Shown: positions 1 through 17,247 of the stretch, piece after piece | Layout of the letters: the number at the start of each line of letters is the position of its first letter | Numbering within the stretch: the first letter of the stretch is position 1 | Notes under the pieces: model-generated | Database searches by the model: none | Seen by the model: only the letters and a program-made list of their open reading frames with translations | Told to the model about the DNA's origin: nothing | Program-made: the position numbers and the translations under genes | Assembly (NCBI GenBank): GCA_963969365.1 | Contig: OZ017763.1 | Coordinates: 1,736,001-1,800,000, forward strand | Source: Asterochloris sp. CNOR1 | Lineage: Eukaryota; Chlorophyta; Trebouxiophyceae; Trebouxiales; Trebouxiaceae | Reading direction: 5' to 3' | DNA: 64,000 nt

Positions 1-16
1 TGAGAGAGAGAGAGAG
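1..16. repeat. (GA)n microsatellite
   Basis: Seven to eight GA dinucleotides at the window edge, inside an intron of the helicase gene. Its full length is unknown because the window starts here. Confidence 0.8.
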
Positions 17-29
17 CGTCTTCCTCTCC

Positions 30-98
30 TGCTGCAGCGTGATAGTTCTCCATGAAAATCACTTTTGCAGTTTACACACCGACGTGCTTTAGGTCCCA
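30..98 (+). repeat. Decayed copy of the following exon's 5' edge (helicase)
   Basis: This intronic stretch repeats the acceptor and first bases of the exon starting at 128. CTGCTGCAGCGTGAT recurs, then degenerate ATGAA and ACACCGACGTGCT blocks match the exon text at 120-178 in order. The copy has lost the DEAH coding frame through changes and gaps. Confidence 0.65.
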
Positions 99-127
99 TG
101 CTGAGGTCCGCCCATCTGCTGCTGCAG

Positions 128-5363
<5,236 letters not shown>

Positions 5364-5727
5364 CCAGAAAAAGCCCATCTGCTAGTTTTTTAATGCCCAC
5401 AATCCTGCATTGCCGAAATGCATGCCTTGCCCTGGCTCCTGTCCCCTCCTCGAAAGATCTGAGATTTTTACACGCTCAGGTGAAAAACATCAGGCAGCAG
5501 AACATGAAATGCATGCAAAGTCACGGGGGGCTGGTGGGTGTGAATGAGGAAGGAGTTGCAGGCCAAGAAAATCAGATGTTCAAAATCAGTCCTGTGTTGT
5601 GCTGGGGCTGAAGCACTGAAACAACCCTGAACGGCCTGCAAATCATAGCACATCTAGCTCATGTGCAGAACACAGCAGCGTCAGCTCAAAACTCTGAGCT
5701 TTCTGCCATAGAATGCCAAAGAAGGTG
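5364..5727. other. Convergent intergenic region / 3' UTRs
   Basis: About 360 bp between the stop of the plus-strand helicase and the stop of the minus-strand PhoD-like gene. I see no coding exon, RNA gene or clear TGTAA signal. It presumably holds both 3' UTRs. Confidence 0.6.
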
Positions 5728-8700
5728 TCAGGCCTCCCTGCAGCTGCAGCTTTCAGGGATAAGCCTAGGGCAGGCCTCACCTCTACTGGACGCTGCACTT
5801 TTGCTTAAGGGGGGAACTCGCAGATTAAGGTAGCTCACGCCAGGGTCACGTTCACTACTGCTCTCCATTCTTAAGGTGACTAGCAGGATTGGCTCTGCAA
5901 GAACATTTCTGATGAGCATCGGCAGTCGATGAACTGTGACTTCTTGTCACAAGGTACCAGCTGTCGTCACTGATACTCCACATGACCTGCACAGGCTCAA
6001 AATGATCCAGACATCTACTTCGTTCTCGTCATCTTCAAAGAGTCTGCGGCTCCCTGCTTGAGGCAGTCATAGTTGACATGTGGAGGTGCTCAGCCTCATG
6101 TGCTGTGCAGTGCTGTGTCACATCCTCACATCAACTCCCGCCCTTAGGTCACTCTCAGAAATGAACCCCTACCTTTATGTTCATGGTCATTGCTGCCGTT
6201 GTCCTCCCCCTTGAACTCGCAGGTCATCCCCAGCCAGCAGCGCTGGGCCAGCAGCTTTCCCCCCTGGGCGCCCTGCACCTTGGTCCGGAACTTAGGGTGC
6301 AGCTCAACCCTGCGGTCAGTCACGGGGTCCAACGTCCCCTTCTGGAGCGCCCTGACCAGCTGCCGCGAGGCTGGCCGATTGGCCATGCCCCCCACCACCA
6401 CCTGACGCATGAAGGCTGGGTCCCTCTGCGGGTTGCGGGCCTGCAGGCAGAAGGCAAATGTGGCCTATGGGAGCCGCTGGGCGCTTGCAGGTTTTCAGGT
6501 CTGCATGCCCCCGTCACCATGGCTGCATGTAGGCTGGGTCCTTCTGTTGCGCTGGACTGCAGATGGGATGGGGGGACGGGAGTGTCGGCCTGTTGGTCAT
6601 CTGCTCGACGCCACCTGCCAGGTCCCATTGTGGCATGTAGCCAGGGCTGCTGGCAGCGATTGAAGATGGGACTGGTGTCTGACTGGAAGTGGCATTTGGG
6701 AACTGCTTGACTGTTCGCAAAGCGCTGCGCACGATTCTGTTGCCCATGCCCCCAGAGCGAATGCTGAACCTGATGAAGCTGGGGATCTCACACTTTGCAA
6801 GCAGACGCGCAGGTTGCATGGCCCTGCAGGCTTGTGCACCCTGCAGGCAGGTGCTATTGGCAGAGGGCAGCAAGAGCTGCAGCCACGAAGCCTATTAACT
6901 CCGGCATGGAGTCTTAAGGTGTGGGCCTGCTGTCAGAGGCCTGTCACAAACAGCTCAACACGTGCCCCTCGTAGCACTGGCAGGCCTAAGGTAGCCTGAG
7001 GAATGGGGCTGCCCGGAGGCATGCATGGCATTTCTTGTGGACTGTATGTGTGGCAACACCGGGTTTGGACACCCACCAATGATGGCGTGTATATCCGGGC
7101 GTCTGCTGAGCAGTCAGTCCCGCCAGAAAGGAAGGTGACCCTGACGCCTTGAGCCCTAGCTACTTCCTGCAGTAGTTAGTTGGCGTGAGCAAAGCTCCAA
7201 ACCCCAGCAAGGCCTGAGATGCAGGGCTCCACGTTTTAGCCACCTCCTGCAGCAACCGCTTGGCATTGACAATGCTCACAAAGCAAGCAGGGCTGAAAGG
7301 CAGGCCGCCTGCCAAGGGCAGGACGCCTCTGGCAGTACTGCTACCAGGGTTCGGGCAACTCCAGGTGACTTGACAGGCATCACGAGCGTGGCACCTGCTG
7401 CTGCTGCCGCATGCATGTAAGCAGGTACCTCCTGGAAGAGCTGCATGCTCAGGGGCTCATGCAGACAGGCCCCCGACCAGTAGAGGCGCTGTCAGGTGGG
7501 AACAGGTGCTGCCAATAAGCGCATGCAGGGAAACAAGCAGGTTATGGTCCTTGGAGGTCTGCTTCTACAAGGTGGATAGGCCCCACAGCAGCACAGGCTC
7601 TGTCAGGTGTGGGAGTCTGAGGGCGCACAGGATGGTGTGGCAACACATCGCTGTGCACACACTGCCACACACACAGCTGCACACCTGCAGCTGCTGTAGG
7701 AGCCTCTGCCGCTCTGCCTGGTTGGTCCAGCAGTCTGGCGCCTCGCTCAGCAGCTGCACTCCGTGGCTGCACAGCACCCAGGCACGTTTGACGAATCCCA
7801 GGGTGTAACCTGGAAACTTGAAACTTTCATCAAGTTTGAGACAGGCAGTCTGTAAGTACGTGAGTGCGGCAAGCCCCAACTGCAGCAAGCGCTGCATTGC
7901 ATCTGAAGGCAGGCAGGAAACCACGTCAGGCACAGGGCTATCAATTTGAAGAGGAAGCAAGAGCCTCCCCTCATGGTGGAGCAAGGTGTGACAGCTCAGA
8001 CCGTTATGCAGGACCTCAGAGAGCTATGTGACTAGGAGTGGCATGGCAAGGCAGCAGGCAGGCTTTTCTCACCATCACGACGCATTTCACCTGTGCAGGA
8101 GGTGATGCTGCATAACAACAACATACAGGCAAGAGGAAGAGAAGTGATCACCTGCGTGCCAGCTTGGCGGCCAAGTCGCTCTCCAGTGGGGGCGCTCGGC
8201 GCCTTCCATTCTGAGCGCCTTTGCTGCCATTCTGCTCAGGCTCCTGCAGCAGGCGGGACAGCTCCTTGATGGCGGGCCGAGGAAGGGCTGGCTCTGCCTT
8301 TGTGCACGCTGTGCTCAGCCAACACTGCTTGTCACTTGATTGTCTGACTGAACTCGGACATCCAACTTGTCAGAGTGCAGCCAACATCAACACATGATGA
8401 GGAGCTGGCGGCGTCATTCCAACAGCCGGGGCCTCACAGCGCTTTCAAGTGAGATTGCTGAAAGTGAATGGCACCTGACCACCTGCTCCAGCTGCTGCCC
8501 TGCACTTCTGCATGCTGTGATGCTGACTCAATCAATGCCTGCGGCTGCTGCTGCTTGATACACAATGGGCACACATTCTGGGTTTGCAGTGCACCCCCCC
8601 CATGCTTGCATCCATGAACAGGGTCACCTCTTGCTGCACCGCGCTCCCCCACACATGGGGCAACACCACCTGCGCCCACTCCCTGCTGCTGCTCTGCATG

Positions 8701-11700
8701 ACCCCACGCAGTCCATATCCATGACCAGCCTCACCTCGTGCTGCACTGCGCTTCCGGACACGCCACCTGCGCCCATCCCCTGGCTGCTGCTCTGCATGAC
8801 CCCACGCAGTCCATATCCATGACCAGCCTCACCTCGTGCTGCACTGCGCTTCCGGACACGCCACCTGCGCCCATCCCCTGGCTGCTGCTCTGCATGACCC
8901 CACGCAGTCCATATCCATGACCAGCCTCACCTCATGCTGCACTGCGCTTCCAGACACGCCACCCGCGTCCATCCCCTGGCTGCTGCTCTGCATGACAGCA
9001 CGCACGTCGTACCCATGGTCAGACTCACCTCTTGCTGCACCGCACTCCGGGGGACGTGAGGGAACACCAGCGGCACCCCTGTCAGCACCAGGAGGTGTCG
9101 TGTGCGCGGATCAAGCTGCTGTTCCAACTGGTGCGCCACCTCCTCGTACACCTGTAGCATTGCATCGCGTGTCCTTACGGGGTGATGAGTCTGGTGGGAA
9201 TGAGTCTTTCGCATCCTGCTGACACTGGGGCTGCTGACTTTCTGCCCACAGCAGAACATGTGCGAGTCCGCATGAGCAGGGGCAACCGTGCTCCCCCTCA
9301 CCAGAATGTGCTCACAGCACCCACAGCACCCGGATCCATAGCATCGTCTCACCTGTGGGCAGCATCCCTCTCAAACTTGCCAAAATACTGATACTGTAGG
9401 CAGCTCTTACCGTCCCAAGCTAAAACATGTTGGCAAAATGCAAGAAAATGCAGAAGTGGCCTGGTCATTCTACCTGCGGCCTTGAGCTGCTGAGGGAAGT
9501 GTTACTAGCCCTGCGCCCCCACCCCAGACCACCCATGGGACCCAATGTCGCAGCAAGCATCACCTTTCGCGGGCAGCACCCCTGGGAACTGCGACGGGCT
9601 CTCAGATCCAGTCCCAGAACTGCAGCTGTGGCCCCCAGCTGCCGCAGAAAGCAGTGGCAGCCATTCTGGTCCCCGAAGAGGTACCCCTGCTGTGCGGCCA
9701 GCTCTGGGGTGGTGTGGTGCTGGAAGAGCAGGTAGAGCTTCTGGGCTGCCCTAAAGATGCCTGTAGCCAGGAGCGTGAATGTTGGCAGATGTGTTCTGTC
9801 TGCCTTGTGGGCAATGCAAGGCTGTGTGAGAAACGAAGCTGGGGCCAGTGACTTGAGACGGGCTGTCTCTCAGGCTGACACCACAATGGGCACCCTTGAG
9901 GGTGCCGTGCAAGGCCAAGAGAACACACCTGCAATCCTAAAAAAGGAAACACCTGTGTAAAAATTGCTTTAGGCATCTCAGTTGGCAAACTGGCACATGC
10001 TGGTCATCCTGAAGGGATCTTGTGTGCACAGCAAGCGTCTGGGAGGCTCATGAGCCTGCATGCTGGCGGCGACGCAAGAGCTGTGCTTCCTCAAAGCTTT
10101 GCGCAGCAAGCGTCACACAGGCACTGGGCAGACGCCTAAAACTGAGCCCACCTTGGAGCACTGGCAGCTTTTGCACGACGTCAGGCAGGGTGCCCCAGCC
10201 CTGAAAGATGTCTCTGTCATTCCACAGCATCACCTGCAGCAGTCAAGAGGGCAGCTGATACAGAGTCCCGCCAGAGCCTGCCCCATGCGCTTCAGATCCC
10301 CATGCGCTTCAAAGCCCATACACTTGCACCTTTCGAGGCCTCACCCAAATTCCCAAAGATTCTCCATATTGACGTCTGTCCCATATTGCCACAAGTGCTC
10401 CCCGTGATAAGTCACACACAGACTGCTAGCAACTCCCTCTCGCCCAAGCCATGCTGAGCCCTCAGCTGCCCTTCCAGCAAATCCAACCAGCTGCTGCACA
10501 CAGGGGCCCTGTGCAAGAGCTTTGAGTCAAAGCTCTATACACCTGCACCCACGCTGAGGTCTCAGCAGAAGACCCAGCCCGGCTGCTGGACACAAAGGGG
10601 CCTGCACATCAATACTCTCACATTTCCCACTGGTGGTCCATGCTGCCAGTTCTTTCGCTGACTGCCACTCACATGAGGAATGGTAGCAAGCGCTTCGTGA
10701 ACCCCCAGCTCCCTGAAGTGCTTCAGGTAGTTGCGCAGCATGTGCTGCTCCATGTCAGCGGTGAAGTAGGCATGCTGCAGCACCTGCAGGCCAAGAAGGA
10801 GCCTGATGCACTGCATGGTACTTAGCAGGTGACATTCAGGGTGGCATGTCAGGCGTACAGCAAGCCATAAGCGTAAAAGAGGCATGCTGCAGCACCTGCA
10901 GGCCAGACAGGAGCCTGATGCACTGCATGGTACCTAGCAGGTGACATTCAGGGTGGCTGCGGCATGTCAGGCGTAACGACGCCTTCAGCAGCCCCTGCAA
11001 ACCATGAGAGCAGCCTGCCAGACTGTTTGGTTGGAAGGTAGCAGTGCAGGGGCTGCCACTGACAGCAGCGTATCCCACAGCGCTGGCTGGCAGCACAGGG
11101 TACTCCAGCCAGCCCCTACATTGCATGGCTCCTAGTACAGACCAAGGCCAGCACCCACAGGCGGGCTGCACTCACTAGCATTTGCATAGCAGCCTACTGC
11201 AGGGCATGACTGTGCCAGGACTGCCACACAGCGCTGGTGTGCAACCCACCTCATCGTTGGCTGACAGCAGCCACTCCTGCAGCGCGGGGATGGCAAAGAC
11301 GCTGTCCTGCACAACCTGGTTGCCTCCAGCCAGCATCACATGAAGGGGCCGCTTCCTATGCTGCTGCTGCACATCCGCCCACAGGGGCAGGGGCTGCAGG
11401 AAGGTCAGCAGGGTTTAGGGTTTGGGGTGTAGGTGAACAGCAGCCTGGGCACAAGCAGCAGTCGCAGCAGCGCTGCAAAGGCACAGAGACAGCAGGCAGC
11501 TTGAGCGCAAGGAACAGCAGCAGCTGCGCTGCAAAGGCACAGGCACAAACGATGCAGGCAGGCAGGCAGGGCAGCTTGCATGAGAGCCAGCAGCAGTACT
11601 GCTGGAAAGGCACAGGTCGGGGAACATGCAGCCACTGAGGAGAGCCAGGCAGGCAGGGCACGTCAAGCACAAGCGGCAGCCAGCTGTACTGCTGGAAGGC

Positions 11701-13366
11701 ACATGCTGCTTCTGGTGCCATGTTAACAGAGTGCTGCCTTGCCCCGATAAGCCAGACAGTGTCTCAACCCCACGGCTCTCTCATCTGTCAAGCAGCAAAG
11801 CAGCCATGGCACACACCAGGACAGAGCATGCACACTCAAGGCAGGCATGGCCAGAAACACTTCATGCTGCTTTTTAAGGCCAGGCCGCAGCAGCAAATCC
11901 CTTTCCCACACCCAAGTAATGTTTAGTGCCCCCTGACATCGGTTACACATCACACTTTGGGCAGGCCAGGGCAGACCTGCAGCAGGGCCGCGCCCCACTT
12001 CTCTGGGTCGGCGGCGGGGTCCAGGTAGTTGTCTGTGTAGTAGCCCCAATGCCAGGCGTCAGTGTTGCTAGGCAGGACGAAGCTCCAGCTGCAGGCAGGC
12101 GCCAACACTGTGAGCAGAAGTCAGCCTCCACCCCTCCAGCTGCAGACCGAGTTCTGTCTTCCTTAGTTTTAAGCATTTCATTGAGTGTCAATGCAGAAGC
12201 AAGGTAGGCCCCAGTGCCACCGGGCATCGCCTTTGGCCAAAGCTCTGGCGGCAGGAAGGTGCTTGTCGCTGTGAGCCTGAGACAAGCTTTGCCCAAGTGT
12301 CCAGCACCGACCAGCTCAATCCCAGAAGCAGTCCGCTGCTTCTTGAAGCTGTGGCACACTGGGGAATGCAACCCCTGACCTTCGAGCCACCCTTCCAGGT
12401 GCAGCTGCTCACCTTTCAGAAACCAAGACAGCCTGCTAGCCAGGCAGCTCAAGCCTGGACACATTCCCACATGCAGCCCCAGAGGCCCTGTCACATCTGC
12501 TTATGTTCATCCATCCTGCAACTGCAAGGGCCATGCCAGCTGTCTGAGCAAAAAGACATTGCATAATGCACTCCCACACTGACTAACAGCCAGGCTGCAG
12601 CTGCGCACCTGTTTTACGTCAACAGCCCGTTCACAAGCCACCCTGTGGTCAAGAGCTGCCAAACAAGATCCGCGGGCCGTCACACTGCTAGCCCACTAAC
12701 AGAGACCGCTTTGGCTCACCTGCTTGTGGCAGGGGCCAGGCAGCCCAGCCGGAGGCAGATGAGCGCGGGCTTTCCCCCAGCGCAAATTGTTGAGCACGGC
12801 CATGTCTCAGCATGCTTATCAGGCCCTCTGACCCACGCTCACCTCTCGTGCGACTGTGACAGCCCCGCCAGTTCCCGGATGGCAAAGCTGTATGTCACTC
12901 GGCGCTGCAGCCTTGTGAGGGAGAACCTGAGCTCATAGCGCCAGAAGGCGCTGCCATGAACCTGGTCCAGCTGCTGCCCAGGGAGTACCTGGCAGTCGAG
13001 AATGAGCTTCTTTTGCTCTAGATGGACTGCGTTAGGGGACTGCTGGGGAAAAGCATGGGCATGATGGCATGGCAGATGCTGTCTGCCCAGGAGACCGGCA
13101 AGGCTGGGTCTGTCAGGCCTCACCCCTGCAGATATGTTGCCACCGGCAGAATTGCGCGGCACCCAAGCTCAAAATTGCTGTCAGGGGCTTGGCATGCTTG
13201 AGTGAACAGCATAGCCCAGCCAAATCACCTTGCAGTGTTCGAAGTCCTCCACCAGTAGGTCAGGGGTACCAATGCTGCCAGATCCTGTGACCAGTAGGAC
13301 GGAGCCCTGCCAGAGCCCTTCGCTGGGGTTGTAGCCCAGGAACTGCACAAAGGGCCCACATGACAT
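5728..13366 (-). CDS. PhoD-like metallophosphatase family protein with altered catalytic motifs (probable pseudoenzyme)
   Basis: Minus-strand exons colinear with the eukaryotic PhoD-like family. In order: 13366-13229 (MSCGPFVQF, WQGSVLLVT), about 13045-12842, about 12100-12000, about 11371-11252, about 10790-10655, about 10235-10150, about 9756-9570, about 9180-9030, about 7809-7685, about 7150-7050, about 6430-6165 and about 5950-5728 (C-terminal strand LRMESSSERD, stop). Family landmarks include HVMLAGGNQ, a YFTADMEQHMLRNYLKHF segment, KLYLLFQHHTT and LGLDLRARR. Three signature motifs are changed: expected GGDQ is GGNQ (11327-11316), expected WDDHD is WNDRD (10224-10210), and expected LSGDVH is LSGGTD (7127-7113). 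Enzyme activity is therefore doubtful by inference. The start at 13366 and some exon borders are uncertain. A degenerate second copy of one exon may lie at 6690-6800. Confidence 0.72.
8625..9060 (-). repeat. About five tandem 98-bp units around an exon 3' edge (PhoD-like gene)
   Basis: Three units at about 8700-8993 are near identical, each with CCATATCCATGACCAGCCTC; diverged units flank them on both sides. On the minus strand each unit holds GCAGTGCAGCA(C/A)GAG followed by a GTGAG donor. That is a copy of the end of the coding exon RSAVQQE near 9030. Confidence 0.9.
10769..10980 (-). repeat. 112-bp direct duplication at an acceptor (PhoD-like gene)
   Basis: GGCATGCTGCAGCACCTGCAGG starts at 10769 and 10881, and both units continue through CTGATGCACTGCATGGTAC and GTGACATTCAGGGTGG. 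The unit includes the first bases and the CTGCAG acceptor of the exon encoding VLQHAYFTADMEQ, so the second copy is an intronic exon shadow. Confidence 0.85.
11440..11720 (-). repeat. About four diverged tandem units of roughly 70 bp (PhoD-like intron)
   Basis: Units share CAGCAG..CTGC(A/T)(A/G)AAGGCACA followed by a CAGGCAGG-rich tail and GCTTG or GTC. They lie in the intron upstream (minus sense) of the GGNQ exon. No coding role is seen. Confidence 0.7.
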
Positions 13367-14003
13367 GTTGGGTGTCTGTGCACTGCCTGCTGGAAGCTCT
13401 GCTGTATAAGAAGCCTTCTGCTTCAGTGAAATGGGGCAGCTGAAGAGAGCAGGGCTCTCAAGGGCAGAGCAGGGGCTTAGCCATGCCGGGACAAAGCCAA
13501 GAATGCCCGCTAAATGCCCCTGCTTCTGCTGCAAGCCTGGTCGGCACGCCCTGCCTTCTCAGTGGGTATCCCTGGCCTGCCTAGCTGTCTGTGTGTGGCA
13601 GGGAGTGCTGCACCACCCCTGCACAGGCAGTTGCATAAACTTTCAGTTGACCCACTGCAGCATACCTCTGGCATGCCCACCAATGCAGATCTGACCTGTT
13701 ACAATGGAAGGGGGGCCGACATGCCTCTCTTCTTCAAGGCACGCTGACTAAAGGGCACGCTGCCCCTTTTTAAAGAATTCCTGAAAGCCCTTTTCAACCC
13801 GCAAGCTGATTACAACACCGTCGGATCAAGGCCAGTGAATGCACTGAACGCTGGGAGGGTACAAACAGATGGACAGGAGTGCTGCAGGAACAAGCACCCG
13901 CACTCAGCACTCTGCCCCAGAGACTTCACCAAATGCAGGCAGAACAGCTGCAACACCCAACCGAGCAGCATTATTCAGATGGAATCTCAGGCGCATGCAG
14001 CTT
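13367..14003. other. Intergenic region between two minus-strand genes
   Basis: About 640 bp between the kelch gene stop and the proposed PhoD-like start. It should contain the 3' UTR of the former and the promoter of the latter. No recognisable exon or promoter motif was found. An extra 5' exon of the PhoD-like gene cannot be excluded. Confidence 0.5.
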
Positions 14004-17000
14004 TCAGATACGCAGTCCCTCGGAGTGTGCTGAAATTGCGCTGGCAAACGCACGCCTTTTTATGAACGTCTCAGGCAGGTCCAGGTAGGACCAGGCAGTT
14101 CTGGCAGGATCGTACACCTCCACACTGGCGCTGAAGACTGCCTGATTATTGGACAGCCTGAGCCCGCCGAGGGCAAAGATCTTCCCATTGCATGCCGCAG
14201 CCGCCAAGTAGCTCCTGCAGAAGTCATAGCTGCAGATGTGAAGGCTCAGACAGCAGCATGGATGGTGCCAGCACACCAATGCACCTCGTGCAGCAACAAT
14301 CTGGATGGCGTCAAGCCTCAGGCGGCCAGCAGAACGGCGTCAGGGCGCAAGCAACCCACAAGTACACTTCAAGCAAGATGGACAGCGTTTAGCCTCAGGC
14401 GGCAAGCAGAAGTGTCACGCGCAGCGGCAGCTGGCAAGCCCCCTATATGAACACGAATGGCAGCACAGGCACATCACTGCAACAGAGGTGCCCAGCGACA
14501 ACGATGCCAACCTGGTCTCTTGCATGGGAGGGAGTGGCGCCCATTTGTCTGCACGCTCATCATACTGTTCAAACTGATCCTGCAGGAGCAAGCAGGTCAC
14601 TTCAGCCTGACGAAGACACGCAGAACATCAAGCAAGGGCTTCTGCCACCAGCAGCAATAACCACAAGCAAGCAGCTGAAACAGCTGGGCAGACCCACCAG
14701 AGCACTTGAGAGGGCCCATCCCCCAGCTGCGTACAGGACGCCATTGAGAAGCACACAGGAATGAGTTCCTCGCGCTTGTGTCATCTCAGCCACCTGCGGT
14801 GAAGGTAGAAGGCATTAATGGCAGGCACAGAGGGGTCTGGTGCAAGCCCTTCAGGATGATAAATTCACCGTGACGCTCCTCTTCATGCGCGGGTCAAGGC
14901 GTTCCACGCTTCTCTGGTACTCCATGCCATCAAAGCCACCAGTGACAATGATGCCAGAGCCGAGCACGCCGCCCGCGCATGCAAAGCGCCGCGTCTGCAT
15001 CTCAGGGCCGATGACCCACTGACCAGAGGCCAAATCCAACCTCTCTGTGGAGGAGTGATAGACTGCATCGCGGCCGCCAATGGCCCAGGGAGAACCATCG
15101 TGGATGACCGCCATCAGGCTACCCCGCCCCCTGTGCATCTCTGGCATCTGCAACAAGCACAGGACATCAGGAGTCACCACCTGCTGTATCAAGCCGACAA
15201 CTGATCAGCTCCAAACAGAAGACAAGAAGAAGGTCTCACTTGCTGCCATGTGCCACCAATCGTGGCCTTCAAGCACTGCCTGGACCAGATCGTCCCCTTG
15301 CCCCCCCCCAAGAAGAAGACGTCAGAGCCCATCTTAGCAGCTGCACCATAGGCTGAGACCTCTGGCAGGCTGAACAGAGGGGTGTGAATGCCTGTGGCGG
15401 GGTCCCAGGCGTCCACGGTATCAATCCAGGGATCCGAGGGGCTAGGCACGCTGCCACCCATCATGAGGATGGACTCCTGCATAGTATTGCAAGGACATAA
15501 ATGGCCATCCTGCCCACATAGGTGTAAAAAGGACTGAAGGAGCCTCACCGATGTTTGCGGCTGGCTCGGAGCAATCGCTTTTGCAGCCCCAGAGATGGTG
15601 GCGCGCCCTTTCTCCTGGGTCGGTAACTGGCGGGGCTTGGGGCGCGGCTTGGGCATGGCCTGCTGAGGCTGGCTCGTTGCTGAGGGTGTGGTGCTCCCAC
15701 TCTGCCTGCCTCCACTGAACTGGCAACTGCCATCAGGGCTCTCAGAACGCTGACTGGACGAGTCCCAGCCCTCTTGCTTGATGCTTACTGGGGTTTCAGA
15801 CGCTCTAGCAGCCTTTGACTGGCTCTGCACCAAACATGAGGGGGCTGGCACGACGCGGGCACAATTTGGGAAAGGTGGCCCTTCTGGTGGCCAAGCCTTA
15901 CCTCAGCAACTTGGGGCCTTGGCTGCTCTTGTTCCCATGACATGACTGGCGTGACCATGCCCACAGAGGCTTGCTCCTCCCAACCCTGTAGCCAGCCAGA
16001 TGGCATTTCAAACGCTTAAGCAGCCTTTGACTGGCTCTGCACCAAACATGAGGGGGCTGGCATGACGCGGGCACAATTCAGTGAAGGAAACCCCTTTTAG
16101 TGGCCAAGCCTCACCTCAGCACCTTGGGGCCTTTGCTGTCCTTGCTCCCAAGACATGGCTGGCGTGGTTGTGCCTAAGTGACTCGCTTGCTCCTCCCAGC
16201 CCTGTAGCCAGCCAGGTGGGTTGTTGCACAAAGGCTTCCCAGTGACATGGGAGACACCGAAGAACACAGCTTAGCCTCACCTGCATTAGTGTCTGGTGGG
16301 CCTTGAGGCTGAAGGCTTTGCAAAGAGCCATGGCCTCATCATGTGTGAGCTGATAGCTGAACTTGCCGTGGGCAAAGTAAGCGCCCTCAATGAACTTGCT
16401 GAACTGCCTGCATTGGTGCACTGTGTGAGGCAGCTTGACATGGGAACTTCAGTCAGGAACATTGGCAGCTACTGATGTAAGTCTAGGTCGAGCTTCACCT
16501 CTCTGGCATGGCTGCACATCGCTCCAATACCTTGACTTTGACTTGTGCTGGGTACCTCGTCTCCTGAGTGTTGCTCACGCTTGTCCAGCCTGTGCGGCAT
16601 GGCAGCTGAGTCAGCGGCCTGGCGGGCCCAGCATGACATGATTGATTGCATGCAGTCATAGCTCACCACAAGGGTTGATGTTCATTTGGCCTGAGGTGGT
16701 CGCCACAAAAATGCCGTGCAGCATCTGCACTGCAGACAAGACGGCTGACACAGCATCACGGCGCAAGGTGCAAAACAACAGACGCTTGCCTTGGTGTTGT
16801 AATTGAACAGGAAGATGGGCATGCCGCTCGCCACATACTTGACCTATGAGCAAGGGCTGGCCACCTGGAGCAGTAACTGTAGCAGCAGGCAAGGCGAAGC
16901 AGGTGGGCAGTCTTACCCATCTCATGTTGCTAGCAGGCAGCCCAAACACCAGCCCTGCATGTCAAGCAGGGCAGCAGAGTTGGGCTATGAGCCAACAAGG

Positions 17001-17247
17001 CAACCATGCCAGACCAGGACTGCTCAAGGCACGCCCTCAGAATGCAACTCACCGTCGACACACTCCCTGTAGGTTTTGTCGATGCAGCCTGCAGCATTGG
17101 GCAGACAGATGAAGAGGTGGAGCATCAAGCCAGCGCGCATGAGCTTGGCGCACAGATCCCACCAAAGATGGCGCCCCCAAGGCTGTCTTTCAGGTCCCGG
17201 TGATCACATGACTGCCCACTACCCCGGCCTCCTCTTGGGGCCCCCAT
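14004..17247 (-). CDS. DCD domain plus kelch-repeat protein
   Basis: The first exon, 17247-17163, reads MGAPRGGRGSGQ... then LKDSLGGAIFG. Short exons continue the DCD (development and cell death) domain: CIDKTYRECVD, LVFGLPASNMRW, VKYVASGMPIFLFNYNTK (16843-16790) and MLHGIFVATTSGQMNINP. The exon with FIEGAYFAHGKFSYQ and a helix (DEAMALCKAF) follows. A Gln/Pro-rich linker (about 16205-15500) includes two copies of one exon. Kelch blades come last, with GG motifs: MMGGSVPSPSDPW, WAIGGRDAVYHSS, IIVTGGFDGMEY, LNGVLYAAGG and IFALGGLRLSNN; stop near 14004. DCD-kelch proteins occur in land plants, where DCD proteins are linked to stress and cell-death signalling; a role here is inference. The exon ending at 16790 uses a GC donor (AAG|GCAAGC). 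Confidence 0.85.
15811..16225 (-). repeat. 212-bp tandem duplication containing a whole exon end (DCD-kelch gene)
   Basis: GCCTTTGACTGGCTCTGCAC starts at 15811 and 16023, and similarity runs through both units. On the minus strand both encode GWLQGWEEQAS, then a TPxMSWEQ block, then RPQxAE before GTAAGG or GTGAGG. Both copies remain open, so both may be spliced in. Confidence 0.85.

Noticed and set aside
11412-11430. GGGTTTAGGGTTTGGGG, resembling plant-type telomere repeats
   Set aside because: Only about one and a half units inside an intron; too short to call an interstitial telomere.
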